Source: a virus. From it: a stretch of DNA of 31,318 nucleotides. Within the stretch, counting starts at the first letter, position 1; every line of letters starts with the position of its first letter. Where the stretch lies: the IMG/VR virus record IMGVR_UViG_3300036985_000722, positions 1 to 31,318 of that record. One strand, given 5' to 3'. Below, one piece after another: positions 8,327 to 16,211 of this stretch. The notes under the pieces are model-generated. The model saw nothing but the letters and a program-made list of their open reading frames with translations. It was not told where the DNA came from and did no database searches. The translations under genes and the position numbers were made by a program.

Positions 8327-10282
8327 TTAGAATTTTCTTGCCCGTGTTTTATTTGCTCGGTTTAGCGTTCCAACTAGACTGTCGCCGCTAATCGTAAAGG
8401 TAACATTTCCGCCCATCATATTTTGCAATTTAGACAAAGGCGCAATAACCTCTGGGTTTGTTCTGGCGCCCGTGTATTCCCCAACTAGCGCCGACGTTGG
8501 GCCGCTAACAATACCACCGTTAGCAAACGGCGTTAAACCCCCGATTCCTTTAGCAGCACCTCCCTTTAACAAAGCACCAAAACCACTTTTGGCGCCAGCA
8601 GCTTTACCAGCCGACATGACCGCGCCGCCAGTTAAAATGTTTAAAGTTATCGCCGCCGCAATTGCTGCCGCAAACTTTAAAACCATTTGTTTTAAAGCGT
8701 CAAAAATACCTTGAAAACTTATTTTACCAGTCTCGGCAAGTTGGCCTAAAGCTTGGCCAAACATATCCCCAACTAATAAAGCGGCTCCCATGTTTTGCGC
8801 AACTAATTGAGATTCGTAAGCCATTTGTTTTTGGGCCTCGGCTGCCATGTTTAAACGCAAAATTGCATCCTCTGGAATTATAATGCCTGGCATTGTTAAA
8901 GCAATTTGTTTATTCATTGCCAAAATACTAGCCGACGCGCTTTGGACCATTTGCAAACGCTCTGGACTCATTTGTTTGGTAACGTCTGTTTGTTGCCCGC
9001 TAAATGCGTCTCTTTGCCCTACTTTGCCAAGTGTTGCGTTTTGTGTCTTTAAAAATTCCTCGGCCTCTTTTCTAAGTTGTTTTACTCTTTGTTCGTGCGC
9101 CTTTTGTCTTGCGGCCGCTTGCTTTTCCACCTCTGCGGTATTGGTCTTTGTTTCCGCGGTTGTTTGTGCGGTTGCTCCCGCAAGTAATTGCTCGGAATTA
9201 AATTGCTCTTTTCTTAGCTTTACATAGGTTTGAAATAATGCTTTTGAATCCTCAACTGTGTGACCCAATTTTATCATTTCGTGCAAGAATTTGGTTTGGG
9301 ATTCACCAGCCAGAACAGTTGACATACTTAAATTATCAAACTCGCTGGCAACGTCTTTAACCGTTCTTGTTAAATCGTCCGTTGAATCGTTAACCCGCAA
9401 AAGGTATTCCCTCGCATTGTCCGAGGATTCGGCGATTGTCTCAAAAGGATTCATTAACTCAATAATTTCCCCTAAATTTCTAAGCGAGGATATTACATTA
9501 TTAATGTCTTTAATAAACCAGTTTATAAAGCCGCTAGACGAATCGCCAATGTTTTTAAATAGCTGGGTAATGTTATCCTCTAAGTTAGAAATTACGCCTC
9601 CTGTGGTCTTAGAAATAGCCTCCATTGACCCCGAGACGCCTTCTAAATCGCCAAGGCTTAATAAATATTCTTGTATTGCTTTGTCCGATTTTGCAACCTC
9701 GGTTGTAATACCTTTAAAAGTAAATTGCACGACGTCGCCTTGGGCCGATGCTTTTATACCGAATTCTTTTAAACGCTCAAATTCGCCAGTTTGCGCGTCC
9801 AAAATTGCCTCGGTTAATTGGTCAAATGATTTACCAACCGAACTTGCAACGTCGCCCATTTGGCGCATTTGCTCCATTGTAGGAACAAAACCTCTGTTAG
9901 ATAACTTAACAAATGCGTCCGTTAACTCGTTGACTTGGAACGGTGTGGAACTTGCAAAATTAACAATCTGGTCCATTGCAGCCTTGGCCGCCGAGTTACT
10001 ACCTAAAGCGGTCGTTAAAACCGCCTCCATTTTTTGAAATTCAACGGTAGTTGCAAGAATCTGTTTACCAAAATTTATGAGTTGGTCAACGGCAAAAACG
10101 CTGGCTAAAGTTTTGCCAACGTCCGAAAAAGCGCCCGACATTTTTTTAGTCGAACTAATCGATTCGTCGTTTGATTTAGTAACGCTTTTGCTTATTCCGT
10201 CAACCTCCGATTTTAACTCGGTCATTGCCTTATTAAAATCTTTGAGTTGCGCTACTATGTCAACGTTTAATTTTGCGCTCAT
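8327..10282 (-). CDS. Tail tape measure protein
   Basis: This 651-aa protein sets tail length and is thought to leave with the DNA during ejection. The N-terminal third is helical and carries the tape-measure signature around residues 85-200, including STPFQVNELTDAFVKL and a following LGDVASSVGK-like stretch (written MGDVASSVGKSFDQL here). A central Gln-, Lys- and Glu-rich coiled region spans about residues 340-420. A hydrophobic Ala/Gly-rich segment at about 535-590 is followed by a beta-like C-terminus. At about 0.15 nm per residue it predicts a tail near 100 nm. Its ATG overlaps the chaperone stop as ATGA, the classic chaperone-to-tape-measure order. Confidence 0.93.
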   Translation of the reverse strand: MSAKLNVDIVAQLKDFNKAMTELKSEVDGISKSVTKSNDESISSTKKMSGAFSDVGKTLASVFAVDQLINFGKQILATTVEFQKMEAVLTTALGSNSAAKAAMDQIVNFASSTPFQVNELTDAFVKLSNRGFVPTMEQMRQMGDVASSVGKSFDQLTEAILDAQTGEFERLKEFGIKASAQGDVVQFTFKGITTEVAKSDKAIQEYLLSLGDLEGVSGSMEAISKTTGGVISNLEDNITQLFKNIGDSSSGFINWFIKDINNVISSLRNLGEIIELMNPFETIAESSDNAREYLLRVNDSTDDLTRTVKDVASEFDNLSMSTVLAGESQTKFLHEMIKLGHTVEDSKALFQTYVKLRKEQFNSEQLLAGATAQTTAETKTNTAEVEKQAAARQKAHEQRVKQLRKEAEEFLKTQNATLGKVGQRDAFSGQQTDVTKQMSPERLQMVQSASASILAMNKQIALTMPGIIIPEDAILRLNMAAEAQKQMAYESQLVAQNMGAALLVGDMFGQALGQLAETGKISFQGIFDALKQMVLKFAAAIAAAITLNILTGGAVMSAGKAAGAKSGFGALLKGGAAKGIGGLTPFANGGIVSGPTSALVGEYTGARTNPEVIAPLSKLQNMMGGNVTFTISGDSLVGTLNRANKTRARKF

Positions 10283-10641
10283 TGTAGTTTATTGGTTATC
10301 GTGTCAAAAATGGCTTCTGTTTCAAATTTAAGGTTTTGCCACGTTAACCCAATTTCGTATGCCTTTTCCTTTTCCGCTTGCGTTGGTATCTTAACTGGTT
10401 TGGCATCTAATAACGGAATTTTCCAGAATTTCTCTGGCTTACGGATTAGGTCGCTTTTCTTTGTAACGTTTACGTTGTTAAGCTGCACCCAAAGAGTCCT
10501 AAACAAATTCTCTTGTTTTGATTCTCGCATTTGGTGACCGTATGCAATTGATTGATATTCGGCGAACGACATAAAATAAAAAGAGTCGGGCAAAAGGCCC
10601 AACTCCCCAATGGCATAATGCCAAATATCGTTAAAAGTTAT
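10279..10641 (-). CDS. Tail assembly chaperone T domain, made by -1 frameshift
   Basis: This frame has no ATG near its beginning and stays open right up to the A10 slippery run. After the slip it reads ITFNDIWHYAIGELGLLPDSFYFMSFAEY, here split for clarity as ITFNDIWHYAIGE then LGLLPDSFYFMSFAEY. That pattern (a helix, LG-x-x-P-x-x-F, then a Ser/Thr-Pro-x-E-like segment) is typical of phage tail assembly chaperone C-terminal domains. Joined to the 120-aa upstream protein it gives a 240-aa fusion, like lambda gpGT, which recruits tape measure and tube subunits. Separate translation from the in-frame TTG at 10602 is possible but less likely. Confidence 0.85.
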   Translation of the reverse strand: MTFNDIWHYAIGELGLLPDSFYFMSFAEYQSIAYGHQMRESKQENLFRTLWVQLNNVNVTKKSDLIRKPEKFWKIPLLDAKPVKIPTQAEKEKAYEIGLTWQNLKFETEAIFDTITNKLQ

Positions 10642-11000
10642 TTTTTTTTTGATACTTCTTGCCCTGGCATTTCAACCTGAGTAATTGCCGACAATCCAAA
10701 CATAATTGTTTGCATTATTTTTCCGAGTTCCTCTGGGTTAGTCATATCGACCCAGTCCAAAATATCGTCAAAAGTTAAATCTAATTCCTTGTCTTTAAAT
10801 ATCGCCTCCACATAAAGAGCCGAATAAATAAATTTTGCAATCGATTTAATTTGATTTACTCCTGTGGTTGTAAGTTGCTCAATTGTTAATTGAACGTCGT
10901 ACCCTTGCGTTTCGCTAAAATGGATTAACGCGCCCATCCCAAATTTTAAAGGATAGGCGCTACCATTTATTTTAACAGTTGTTCTCCCAGTATAATTCAT
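10638..11000 (-). CDS. Tail assembly chaperone, G-like short form
   Basis: This 120-aa protein lies between the tail tube and tape measure genes, the conserved place of the chaperone. It begins MNYTGRTTVKINGSAYPLKFGMGAL, split as MNYTGRTTVKING and SAYPLKFGMGAL, then becomes mostly helical with an acidic middle (FDDILDWVD near residues 77-85). It ends in SKKK at the slippery run and a stop. As in lambda gpG, most ribosomes would make this form and a minority the longer fusion. It is not expected in the mature virion. Confidence 0.85.
   Translation of the reverse strand: MNYTGRTTVKINGSAYPLKFGMGALIHFSETQGYDVQLTIEQLTTTGVNQIKSIAKFIYSALYVEAIFKDKELDLTFDDILDWVDMTNPEELGKIMQTIMFGLSAITQVEMPGQEVSKKK
10641..10650 (-). 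other. Programmed -1 frameshift site (A10 run)
   Basis: Ten consecutive A residues on the minus strand contain an A-AAA-AAA heptamer in the correct phase, immediately before the TAA stop of the upstream chaperone frame. A one-base backward slip enters the open downstream frame at an ATA codon. A 5-bp hairpin (arms 10611-10615 and 10619-10623) lies about 18 bases downstream, farther than usual stimulators, so its role is unclear. Confidence 0.8.
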
Positions 11001-11019
11001 ACGGGCAAGTTAGCAAAAA

Positions 11020-11442
11020 TTAAGTTGATGCTGGTACTACGGTAGCCTTAAGCAATGGACCTTTTCCAGTAAATTCAACGGAATAAGTAACCGCGGATTC
11101 CATTTCAGCTGAAACGCTGATTGAGGCAACGGATGCGTTACCGTAAAACACTAGGTCGCCAGTAATGTTGGTCGTAAACTTTAGAGCCACAACGGTTCGG
11201 CCGCTCAATAGTGTGTAAAGGTCGCCGACGTTGTTTACGTCGTCAAATTGCACTAAACCGTCAGTTGAAACAGACCAGTCGCGAAGACCCGCAATATGGT
11301 CGGCCCAACCTCCATCGTCCTTACAAGTTGCGTCGGCAAGGTCAACGTTTACAGATAATTCCGAGGACGTAGCGCAACCAACCATAACGTTGGCAACGTA
11401 AACGTTTAGCAAAGTGCCGTTAAATTTTCCAGCTGTAGCCAT
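11020..11442 (-). CDS. Major tail tube protein (copy 2)
   Basis: This 140-aa beta-rich protein directly precedes the chaperone pair, where the major tail protein is expected. It shares a chain of motifs with the gene at 11666-12130: WSxSTDxL, GDLYxLL, VxSxxxSAEME and SVxFxGxxxL. The mix of Ser, Val and Thr strands fits a tube subunit that stacks as hexameric rings around the tape measure. A possible promoter element lies 57 bases upstream, which suits a highly expressed protein. Which of the two copies builds most of the tube cannot be told from sequence; position favours this one. Confidence 0.85.
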   Translation of the reverse strand: MATAGKFNGTLLNVYVANVMVGCATSSELSVNVDLADATCKDDGGWADHIAGLRDWSVSTDGLVQFDDVNNVGDLYTLLSGRTVVALKFTTNITGDLVFYGNASVASISVSAEMESAVTYSVEFTGKGPLLKATVVPAST

Positions 11443-11498
11443 ATTTTTAAGAGTTTAATTCGTTTTTTTTTTAAAAATAAAAGGTCTTATAATAAATG

Positions 11499-11506
11499 CA
11501 AACGTA
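11499..11506 (-). promoter_or_regulatory. Possible -7 element upstream of tail tube protein
   Basis: On the minus strand this reads TACGTTTG, a match to TAnnTTTG, 57 bases before the ATG of the tube gene at 11442. No clear TTTG is seen at -33, so this is only a candidate. Confidence 0.35.
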
Positions 11507-11510
11507 TAAA

Positions 11511-11666
11511 TTATTTTTTAAGCATTATCATTTCGCATTTGGTCCCGCTTGGGTCGCTTGGCTCTTTGCTAAAATAATATTGCAAATCATTTGGCGGCGT
11601 TGTAAAGCGTAAACACAAAGCTTTTAATTTGCATCGTTGCGGCTTGCATTTGATAAGGTCGGACAT
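11511..11666 (-). CDS. Cys-rich miniprotein between the two tail tube genes
   Basis: This 51-aa frame starts with an ATG whose A is shared with the TAA stop of the upstream tube-like gene (TAATG). The product has Cys7, Cys12, Cys18 and Cys44, with RFT right after the third Cys and CEM at the fourth. The spacing C-x4-C-x5-C-x-R-[YF]-T and the final CEM are the same as in the 63-aa protein encoded at 27185-27376. Four Cys in this pattern could bind zinc or iron; no family is recognised. It has no signal peptide. Its place inside the tail tube operon is unexplained. Confidence 0.7.
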   Translation of the reverse strand: MSDLIKCKPQRCKLKALCLRFTTPPNDLQYYFSKEPSDPSGTKCEMIMLKK

Positions 11667-12130
11667 TATGTGTAGACTAGAAAGTTGGAATCTTGGTCGA
11701 TAATTATTTCAAATAATTCGTCGATAATAAATCGTTCCGCTGGCAAGTCGGCTTGGTATAATTCGTTTACACCTTTAAAATTTACCGAAAAACTTGCAAC
11801 GTTTTCCATTTCCGCTGATTGCGTCAACGATTCGACCATTGCCAAACCTATAAAAATAGTATTTGTCTCAGAGCCAACCGATAGCCAGACGCGTTGTTTA
11901 GTTATTAACAAGTTATAAAGGTCGCCGTAAGAATAGCCGTCGTAAATAGTCAGCGCGTCAGTTGACAAAGACCAAGACCCAATTTTACTAATATGGTCCG
12001 TAAACATTCCGTTAGTATTTGAAACGGAATCCAATTTCTCCATTTCAACGCTTAACTCGTAAGCTTTAGATTTGGCAATCCTTTGCTCGCCAACTAAAAC
12101 AAAAAGCGTTGACCCGTTAAGCTTGGCCAT
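11666..12130 (-). CDS. Tail tube-like protein (copy 1)
   Basis: This 154-aa protein is a paralogue of the tube protein at 11020-11442. Both have the WSxSTDxL segment (here WSLSTDALTIYD near residues 52-63), GDLYNLL, and a VESLTQSAEME segment followed by FSVNFKG. This copy is longer by about 14 residues at the C-terminus, with an acidic, hydrophobic tail (IIDELFEIIIDQD). It could be the main tube protein, a minor tube or tail-terminator-adjacent ring, or a decorated variant. Its start overlaps the tail terminator gene by 14 bases. Confidence 0.8.
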   Translation of the reverse strand: MAKLNGSTLFVLVGEQRIAKSKAYELSVEMEKLDSVSNTNGMFTDHISKIGSWSLSTDALTIYDGYSYGDLYNLLITKQRVWLSVGSETNTIFIGLAMVESLTQSAEMENVASFSVNFKGVNELYQADLPAERFIIDELFEIIIDQDSNFLVYT

Positions 12131-12548
12131 CTATCCAATTTTCAATTGTTAATATTTCCCTATGAACAATATTTGTGTCGGTAATATTTGAAAGGCTGGT
12201 TTGTTGCAAAAGTTTAGCGGTTACAATTTTTCCAACCTGTAAAGCCAAATAATTTTCTGGGTAAAGGCAAACGATTTGTAAAATAGCGTCGGCTATGCTA
12301 TCGGCGTCTAGTCTGCCATAGGGCGCAATTGCAGCCGTTACAACGTCCAAAACGATTGTTGTAATGTAATTATATTCTTGGTTGTCTTTGTCGTCCGTTT
12401 GCGTCTGGTTTCCAATTAAAATAAAAGGAAAAACCGCGCTATCTGGCGCAAACGTATCGTAACAAGGGACCAAAGCACCTTTATAAGTAATTGTATTATT
12501 AAGCGCGGTCCAATAAGCTTTGCGGACAAATGGTTTAATATTTCTCAT
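12117..12548 (-). CDS. Tail terminator / tail completion protein
   Basis: This 143-aa protein lies between the gp10-like gene and the tube genes. A helical start (MRNIKPFVRKAYWTAL) leads into a segment with FPFILIGNQTQTDD near residues 40-53, then a beta strand pair (NYITTIVLDVVT). That layout resembles DUF3168-type tail completion proteins, which cap the growing tube and join it to the head. The start overlaps the gp10-like stop as ATGA. Assignment rests on gene order and general pattern, not a strict motif. Confidence 0.65.
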   Translation of the reverse strand: MRNIKPFVRKAYWTALNNTITYKGALVPCYDTFAPDSAVFPFILIGNQTQTDDKDNQEYNYITTIVLDVVTAAIAPYGRLDADSIADAILQIVCLYPENYLALQVGKIVTAKLLQQTSLSNITDTNIVHREILTIENWIDGQA

Positions 12549-12988
12549 TTTTCAAATAGTTTTTTTAACGTGCGCTCGATATTTTTAGGCAATTCTTGGC
12601 GTTGTTTCCAGACCGCTGGATAAAAGAAAGGGCGCGCTGGCAAGTTTACTTCTTTAATTCCGTCGCCTTTGTATTGAGCCGCAAACGCGGTTAATTCGCT
12701 TGGCACTTTAACTTTTGTTCCAGTTCCAAATTCAACGTAAGGCGCATATTCGGCGCCAACCTCAACGCCTCCAGTTATTTCGTTTTTGCTTGCCTTAATG
12801 GGTGTTGATTGAATGCTATTTTTTAAGGCGCCAGTATCAACGCGAACCTCGCTAGCTGCTTCGCTTTCAATTGCTAGTATTGAATCCTCAATTTCTGCAC
12901 GCACATAGTCGGCAACGTTTCCCTCTAAGTCTTTTAGGTACTTATAAAACGTGTTTAAACTTTGCTTATTAAACTCAATACTTAGCAT
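12545..12988 (-). CDS. HK97 gp10-like head-tail protein
   Basis: The 147-aa product carries the family signature clearly. An N-terminal helix is followed by VRVDTGALKNSIQ near residues 48-60, then a beta stretch with YAPYVEFGTGTK near 80-91 and PARPFFYPA near 116-124. HK97 gp10-type proteins act in head-tail joining or tail completion. It is encoded between the head closure and tail terminator genes, as usual, with an ATGA overlap downstream. Confidence 0.85.
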   Translation of the reverse strand: MLSIEFNKQSLNTFYKYLKDLEGNVADYVRAEIEDSILAIESEAASEVRVDTGALKNSIQSTPIKASKNEITGGVEVGAEYAPYVEFGTGTKVKVPSELTAFAAQYKGDGIKEVNLPARPFFYPAVWKQRQELPKNIERTLKKLFEK

Positions 12989-12990
12989 TT

Positions 12991-13332
12991 TTATTTACGT
13001 TGAATTGCAATAATTTTAATCATTCGGTCGTATTCAAGCGCGTCAATTACTGAATCAATAATTAAGGTCTGGCCCGCGTACGTTATAAACATAGACTTTG
13101 TAATTGTAACCAAAGGATTGTCGCGAATAATAATTTCCCATTGGTTTTTAATAACCATTTGGTCCTCGCTATTTAAACGCGCACCGCTTAAATTGGTAAC
13201 CTTTGCCCAACAAGTATAAGCCAAGCCAGAGGCCGAATAAAAACCGCCGTAACCGTCCGCACTTAAATTAGAATTATTAAACGAAATGCGTTCTCGCAAA
13301 TCGCCCGCTTTAATTTCCTTGTTAGTCCTCAC
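12991..13332 (-). CDS. Head closure / head-tail joining protein
   Basis: This protein closes the DNA-filled head and offers the docking surface for the tail (SPP1 gp16 / phage H_T_join family). The motif AGDLRERISF near the start, WAKVTNLSGAR in the middle, and a C-terminal YDRMIKIIAIQRK are typical. I chose the GTG at 13332 because it overlaps the upstream TGA as GTGA, the coupling style of the operon, giving 113 aa. A TTG at 13344 would add four residues. There is no ATG near the start. Confidence 0.78.
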   Translation of the reverse strand: MRTNKEIKAGDLRERISFNNSNLSADGYGGFYSASGLAYTCWAKVTNLSGARLNSEDQMVIKNQWEIIIRDNPLVTITKSMFITYAGQTLIIDSVIDALEYDRMIKIIAIQRK

Positions 13333-13919
13333 GCGCCAAACCAATTATAAGTTTTATACTGCATTAACAACGCTTTAACGCCTAAAGGCGATTCAATAGC
13401 CTGTAAGTCGCTAAAGTCTTCGCGGCGTTCGTAAAGCGTATTAACCAGCATCTTAATAGCTAGTTTAATGTCCTCGGGAACGGTTGTAAATCCAGCAATA
13501 TAAACCATTCTAAATTTGTAAGATTGGGAGCCGCTTATAATGTTAATCTTTGGAAAAACTCCAATATTTAGTTGGTAATTTAAAGCCGTTTCAACATTAT
13601 TTTGGTCAACGGTTACAACCTTAGTGACGTCGTTAGCTGCAACCAAAGGCCCGTAAGGGATTTGCCATTGGTAAGGGAACGAAAACGATTCTATTGTAAC
13701 AGTCTTGCGAATAATTGCCTTTCCCATATAGGCTTCGCAATGTATACGAGCCATTTTTATAAGGCTAGTTATTAAAGTGTCCTCGGCGCTGCCATCAATT
13801 CTGGCGTATTCTTTTGCCTCGGCCAATGTAACTGGCTCGGTAACTGGCGCAACGTCGGCAAATTGGATTGAATAACCCGTAAATGAGCCGTTAGTAGGTG
13901 TATATAGTAAATCACTCAT
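13329..13919 (-). CDS. Head-tail connector, gp6-like
   Basis: The product (196 aa from the ATG at 13919) binds under the portal as the first connector ring. The key segment is PVTLAEAKEYARIDG, then a long helix (EDTLITSLIKMARIHCEAYMG) that I place at about residues 45-65; this is the conserved core of gp6/YqbG-type connectors. A C-terminal helical part (EDIKLAIKMLVNTLYERRED) also fits. The ATG overlaps the glycosyltransferase stop by eight bases; an earlier TTG at 13946 is less likely. Confidence 0.83.
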   Translation of the reverse strand: MSDLLYTPTNGSFTGYSIQFADVAPVTEPVTLAEAKEYARIDGSAEDTLITSLIKMARIHCEAYMGKAIIRKTVTIESFSFPYQWQIPYGPLVAANDVTKVVTVDQNNVETALNYQLNIGVFPKINIISGSQSYKFRMVYIAGFTTVPEDIKLAIKMLVNTLYERREDFSDLQAIESPLGVKALLMQYKTYNWFGA

Positions 13920-14898
13920 TGTATATTTTTTTTGCTTTGTCAACAATAAAGGTATAAAACCTTTCCAATTCTTCTTCTTGGTATTTTAGCCGTTCCTCGG
14001 CAAGGTTGCGCATAATGTTTTGGTGGAAATCGTACAAAATTTCGTCGGTCATTAATTCCTCAATTTTTTTTGCCATTCCGTCGATGTCTTTACGGTCAAA
14101 GTAAAGACCAGCGGCCCCGAGACATTCTTTTAATCCGTCTGTCGGCGTGCATATAACTGGCAGTCTATTAATAGCAGCCTCTAAAGCAACTCGGCCATAG
14201 CTTTCGTAATCGCTTGGCATTAAAACAATATTTGTTTTCCCATAAATCAAATGAACGTCTGGCGTTTGTGGAACGTACTTTAAATTTTTATAAGTGTCGT
14301 CAATGATTTGCTCGCCGTAGCTACCTAGCACGCCCAAGAATTTAATTTTAGGCAATCGCCTTGCAAGTTCAACAAGAATATGGCCGCCCTTATTTTCGTT
14401 GCAATTAATTAACGTTACGTTTTGGCCGTGCTTACGATTATACTTTACGTCGTCCGCAAAGATTGGCGGTTTGCAAACAACTGACGCGTTAGGGTAAGGC
14501 CCGTTGCCTACGTTCTTTTGGTTTGCTTTGTTGTTATAAACAACGTGAATGTTATTAGCCTTAAATCTAACGTTTCTGTAATCGTGGTCGTTATGGCTTA
14601 AAAAAATCAATTGCTTTTTAAAGTTTCTTGCCCAATTAATTGCGACGCCAGTACTGTCCAAATGAGTAAATATTACGTCGGCATTTTGTAAGGCTAAAAA
14701 AAATTCGTTAGAATAATAACCAGTAATAAAATTTAAAAACTCAAACTTTTCGCCGTCTGGGTAAATTTGATTTTCTGGTAAAATAACTTCGATGTTGCAT
14801 CCCTTTTGATGCAAAAACTTTGCGTAATGCTGAACGGTCCACTCGGCGCCCGAGTTATGCGTTCCCGCCCACGCATGAACAAAAAAGACTACATTCAT
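13912..14898 (-). CDS. Glycosyltransferase, GT4-like (GT-B fold)
   Basis: This 328-aa enzyme should transfer a sugar from a nucleotide-sugar donor. The N-terminal half starts MNVVFFVHAWAGTHNSGAE, resembling the acceptor-side glycine loop of GT4 enzymes. The C-terminal half has the donor-site E-x7-E motif at about Glu232 to Glu240 (YESYGRVALEAA), followed by PVICTPTDGLKE. No membrane segment is seen, so it acts in the cytoplasm. It sits between capsid and connector genes, right after a terminator. That position suggests it modifies virion proteins or host surface sugars; the acceptor is unknown. Length is near the family norm. Confidence 0.85.
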   Translation of the reverse strand: MNVVFFVHAWAGTHNSGAEWTVQHYAKFLHQKGCNIEVILPENQIYPDGEKFEFLNFITGYYSNEFFLALQNADVIFTHLDSTGVAINWARNFKKQLIFLSHNDHDYRNVRFKANNIHVVYNNKANQKNVGNGPYPNASVVCKPPIFADDVKYNRKHGQNVTLINCNENKGGHILVELARRLPKIKFLGVLGSYGEQIIDDTYKNLKYVPQTPDVHLIYGKTNIVLMPSDYESYGRVALEAAINRLPVICTPTDGLKECLGAAGLYFDRKDIDGMAKKIEELMTDEILYDFHQNIMRNLAEERLKYQEEELERFYTFIVDKAKKIYNE

Positions 14899-14945
14899 AA
14901 ATGTTTTGATTTGGTTTTTGTAAACCTATTGATTTTTAGATAAAT

Positions 14946-14973
14946 AAAAAAACCCGCACAACTATTGTGCGGG
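14946..14973 (-). terminator. Strong terminator after the major capsid gene
   Basis: The arms 14953-14961 (CCCGCACAA) and 14965-14973 form a perfect 9-bp GC-rich stem with a 3-nt loop, followed in the minus-strand RNA by seven U. It lies 29 bases after the capsid stop codon. It would raise capsid mRNA over the connector and tail genes, or stabilise its 3' end. Confidence 0.92.
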
Positions 14974-15001
14974 AATTTTCAAATAAAACTAACCTATGAA
15001 A

Positions 15002-16204
15002 TTAGTTACCAGAGCCAGAGGCCAAAGCCGCGGCAAAGCTTCCGAAAACGATTGATTGAGAAGTGTAAACCGCAAGCGCGATTCTTTCCTCAACTCTAAC
15101 GGTTACAAAGTTTTTAGTAACGTTGTCGGCGTCTTGCTCAAAGAACTCAAGCGTAATGCCTTGACGTACAAACAACTGAGAACCAAGCGCCAAATCTCCA
15201 ACAAAGAAATCGCCAGCAACAACGCCGTTAATTGCGTAAACTGGAACACCCATAATGAACATTTGTCCGCCAGTCATTGAAACGTAGCTTGGCAAAATGT
15301 AAGCGCCAGCAGTTTCTTTCGTAGAAACTAGTTTCAAATAGTCAGACGGGTTAACCATGATTGCGTTAGGGCTATACTCGTTCTTAGTAGTTTGAACTAC
15401 TGCGGCCGCCAACACGTCAAATCTGTTAATCAAAGTTCCAAAAGGAACGTTGGTATAAGCAGACCCGTCAGTTGCGAAACCGTGCAAGTTTTGACCAGAA
15501 CCAGACCCGTAAAGGATTTGAGTATCTTCAATGTTCAAAAGTTTGCTAGGCGCACGGCTAGAAAGGTAAGCGATAAGGCCTGGAGTATCGTCCAACATTT
15601 CTTTTGTCAATCTCATAAAAGTAGGGATTGTACGGATTGAACGGTCTACCGCGGTCAAATCGAAATCGGACTGAGGCTTTGCAGAACCTTGCGCGGTTGG
15701 TGCAGCTGCGTTGTCGTATGCTGATTCGCGTACGAAACGAATTAGGTTGCTAGAGGTTTGACCAACTGGCAACAACTGACGAACGTTAACCTTACGGTTA
15801 GGAACAAACTTCAAATCTGGAACTCTGTCCGCTGGGATAACTTCGCCAGTATAAGCGTTTCCAACTGTCATGTCAGAACCTTTTAATTCAAGGTCCAACT
15901 TTACTTTGTTAGCGTTTCCGCTTTTGTAGTTTCCGAATGCGTCAGAGTTAAATGCCTTCTCTAGTTCGCTAGAAAAAGAATAACCTTTTTGAGCGCTTGC
16001 GAAACCCGCTTGCGTTCTTGCGTCTACTTGGTCCAACTGGCTTTGTAGCGCGGTTGCCTTTTCGTTAAGCTTTGCGGTTTCAGCACTAAGGTTTTTTCTG
16101 AATTCTTCGCCAGCTTCTTTCATTGCTTTAACGTCGGAAATCAACGCCTCGTTGCCTTCCAATTTCGCTAAAACAGAATCTAATTGTTTTGTTATTGCTT
16201 CCAT
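15002..16204 (-). CDS. Major capsid protein, HK97 fold
   Basis: The 400-aa product forms the icosahedral shell. Residues 1 to about 70 are helical and coiled-coil-like (LEGNEALISDVKAMKEAGEE, about 15-34), the delta or scaffolding domain that the prohead protease normally removes. The rest shows the family pattern, including TGEVIPADRVPDL near 120, RTIPTFMRLTKEMLDD near 190, and VTVRVEERIALAVY near 370. The protease gene is directly upstream, eight bases away, and a terminator follows. Codon use is more GC-rich than in the early genes, as expected for the most expressed protein. Confidence 0.95.
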   Translation of the reverse strand: MEAITKQLDSVLAKLEGNEALISDVKAMKEAGEEFRKNLSAETAKLNEKATALQSQLDQVDARTQAGFASAQKGYSFSSELEKAFNSDAFGNYKSGNANKVKLDLELKGSDMTVGNAYTGEVIPADRVPDLKFVPNRKVNVRQLLPVGQTSSNLIRFVRESAYDNAAAPTAQGSAKPQSDFDLTAVDRSIRTIPTFMRLTKEMLDDTPGLIAYLSSRAPSKLLNIEDTQILYGSGSGQNLHGFATDGSAYTNVPFGTLINRFDVLAAAVVQTTKNEYSPNAIMVNPSDYLKLVSTKETAGAYILPSYVSMTGGQMFIMGVPVYAINGVVAGDFFVGDLALGSQLFVRQGITLEFFEQDADNVTKNFVTVRVEERIALAVYTSQSIVFGSFAAALASGSGN

Positions 16205-16211
16205 GTGTGTG

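Noticed and set aside
9291-10037. A 248-codon open frame on the plus strand
   Set aside because: It lies wholly antisense to the tape measure gene, whose product is clearly recognisable. Its own translation shows no family pattern.
10611-10623. Hairpin as stimulator of the frameshift
   Set aside because: It is short and about 18 bases from the slip site, outside the usual 5-9 base distance. It is mentioned but not claimed.
13912-14898. Glycosyltransferase as host DNA carried over by assembly
   Set aside because: It is tightly joined to the connector gene by an overlap and lies within a colinear head-tail operon, so it belongs to the phage.
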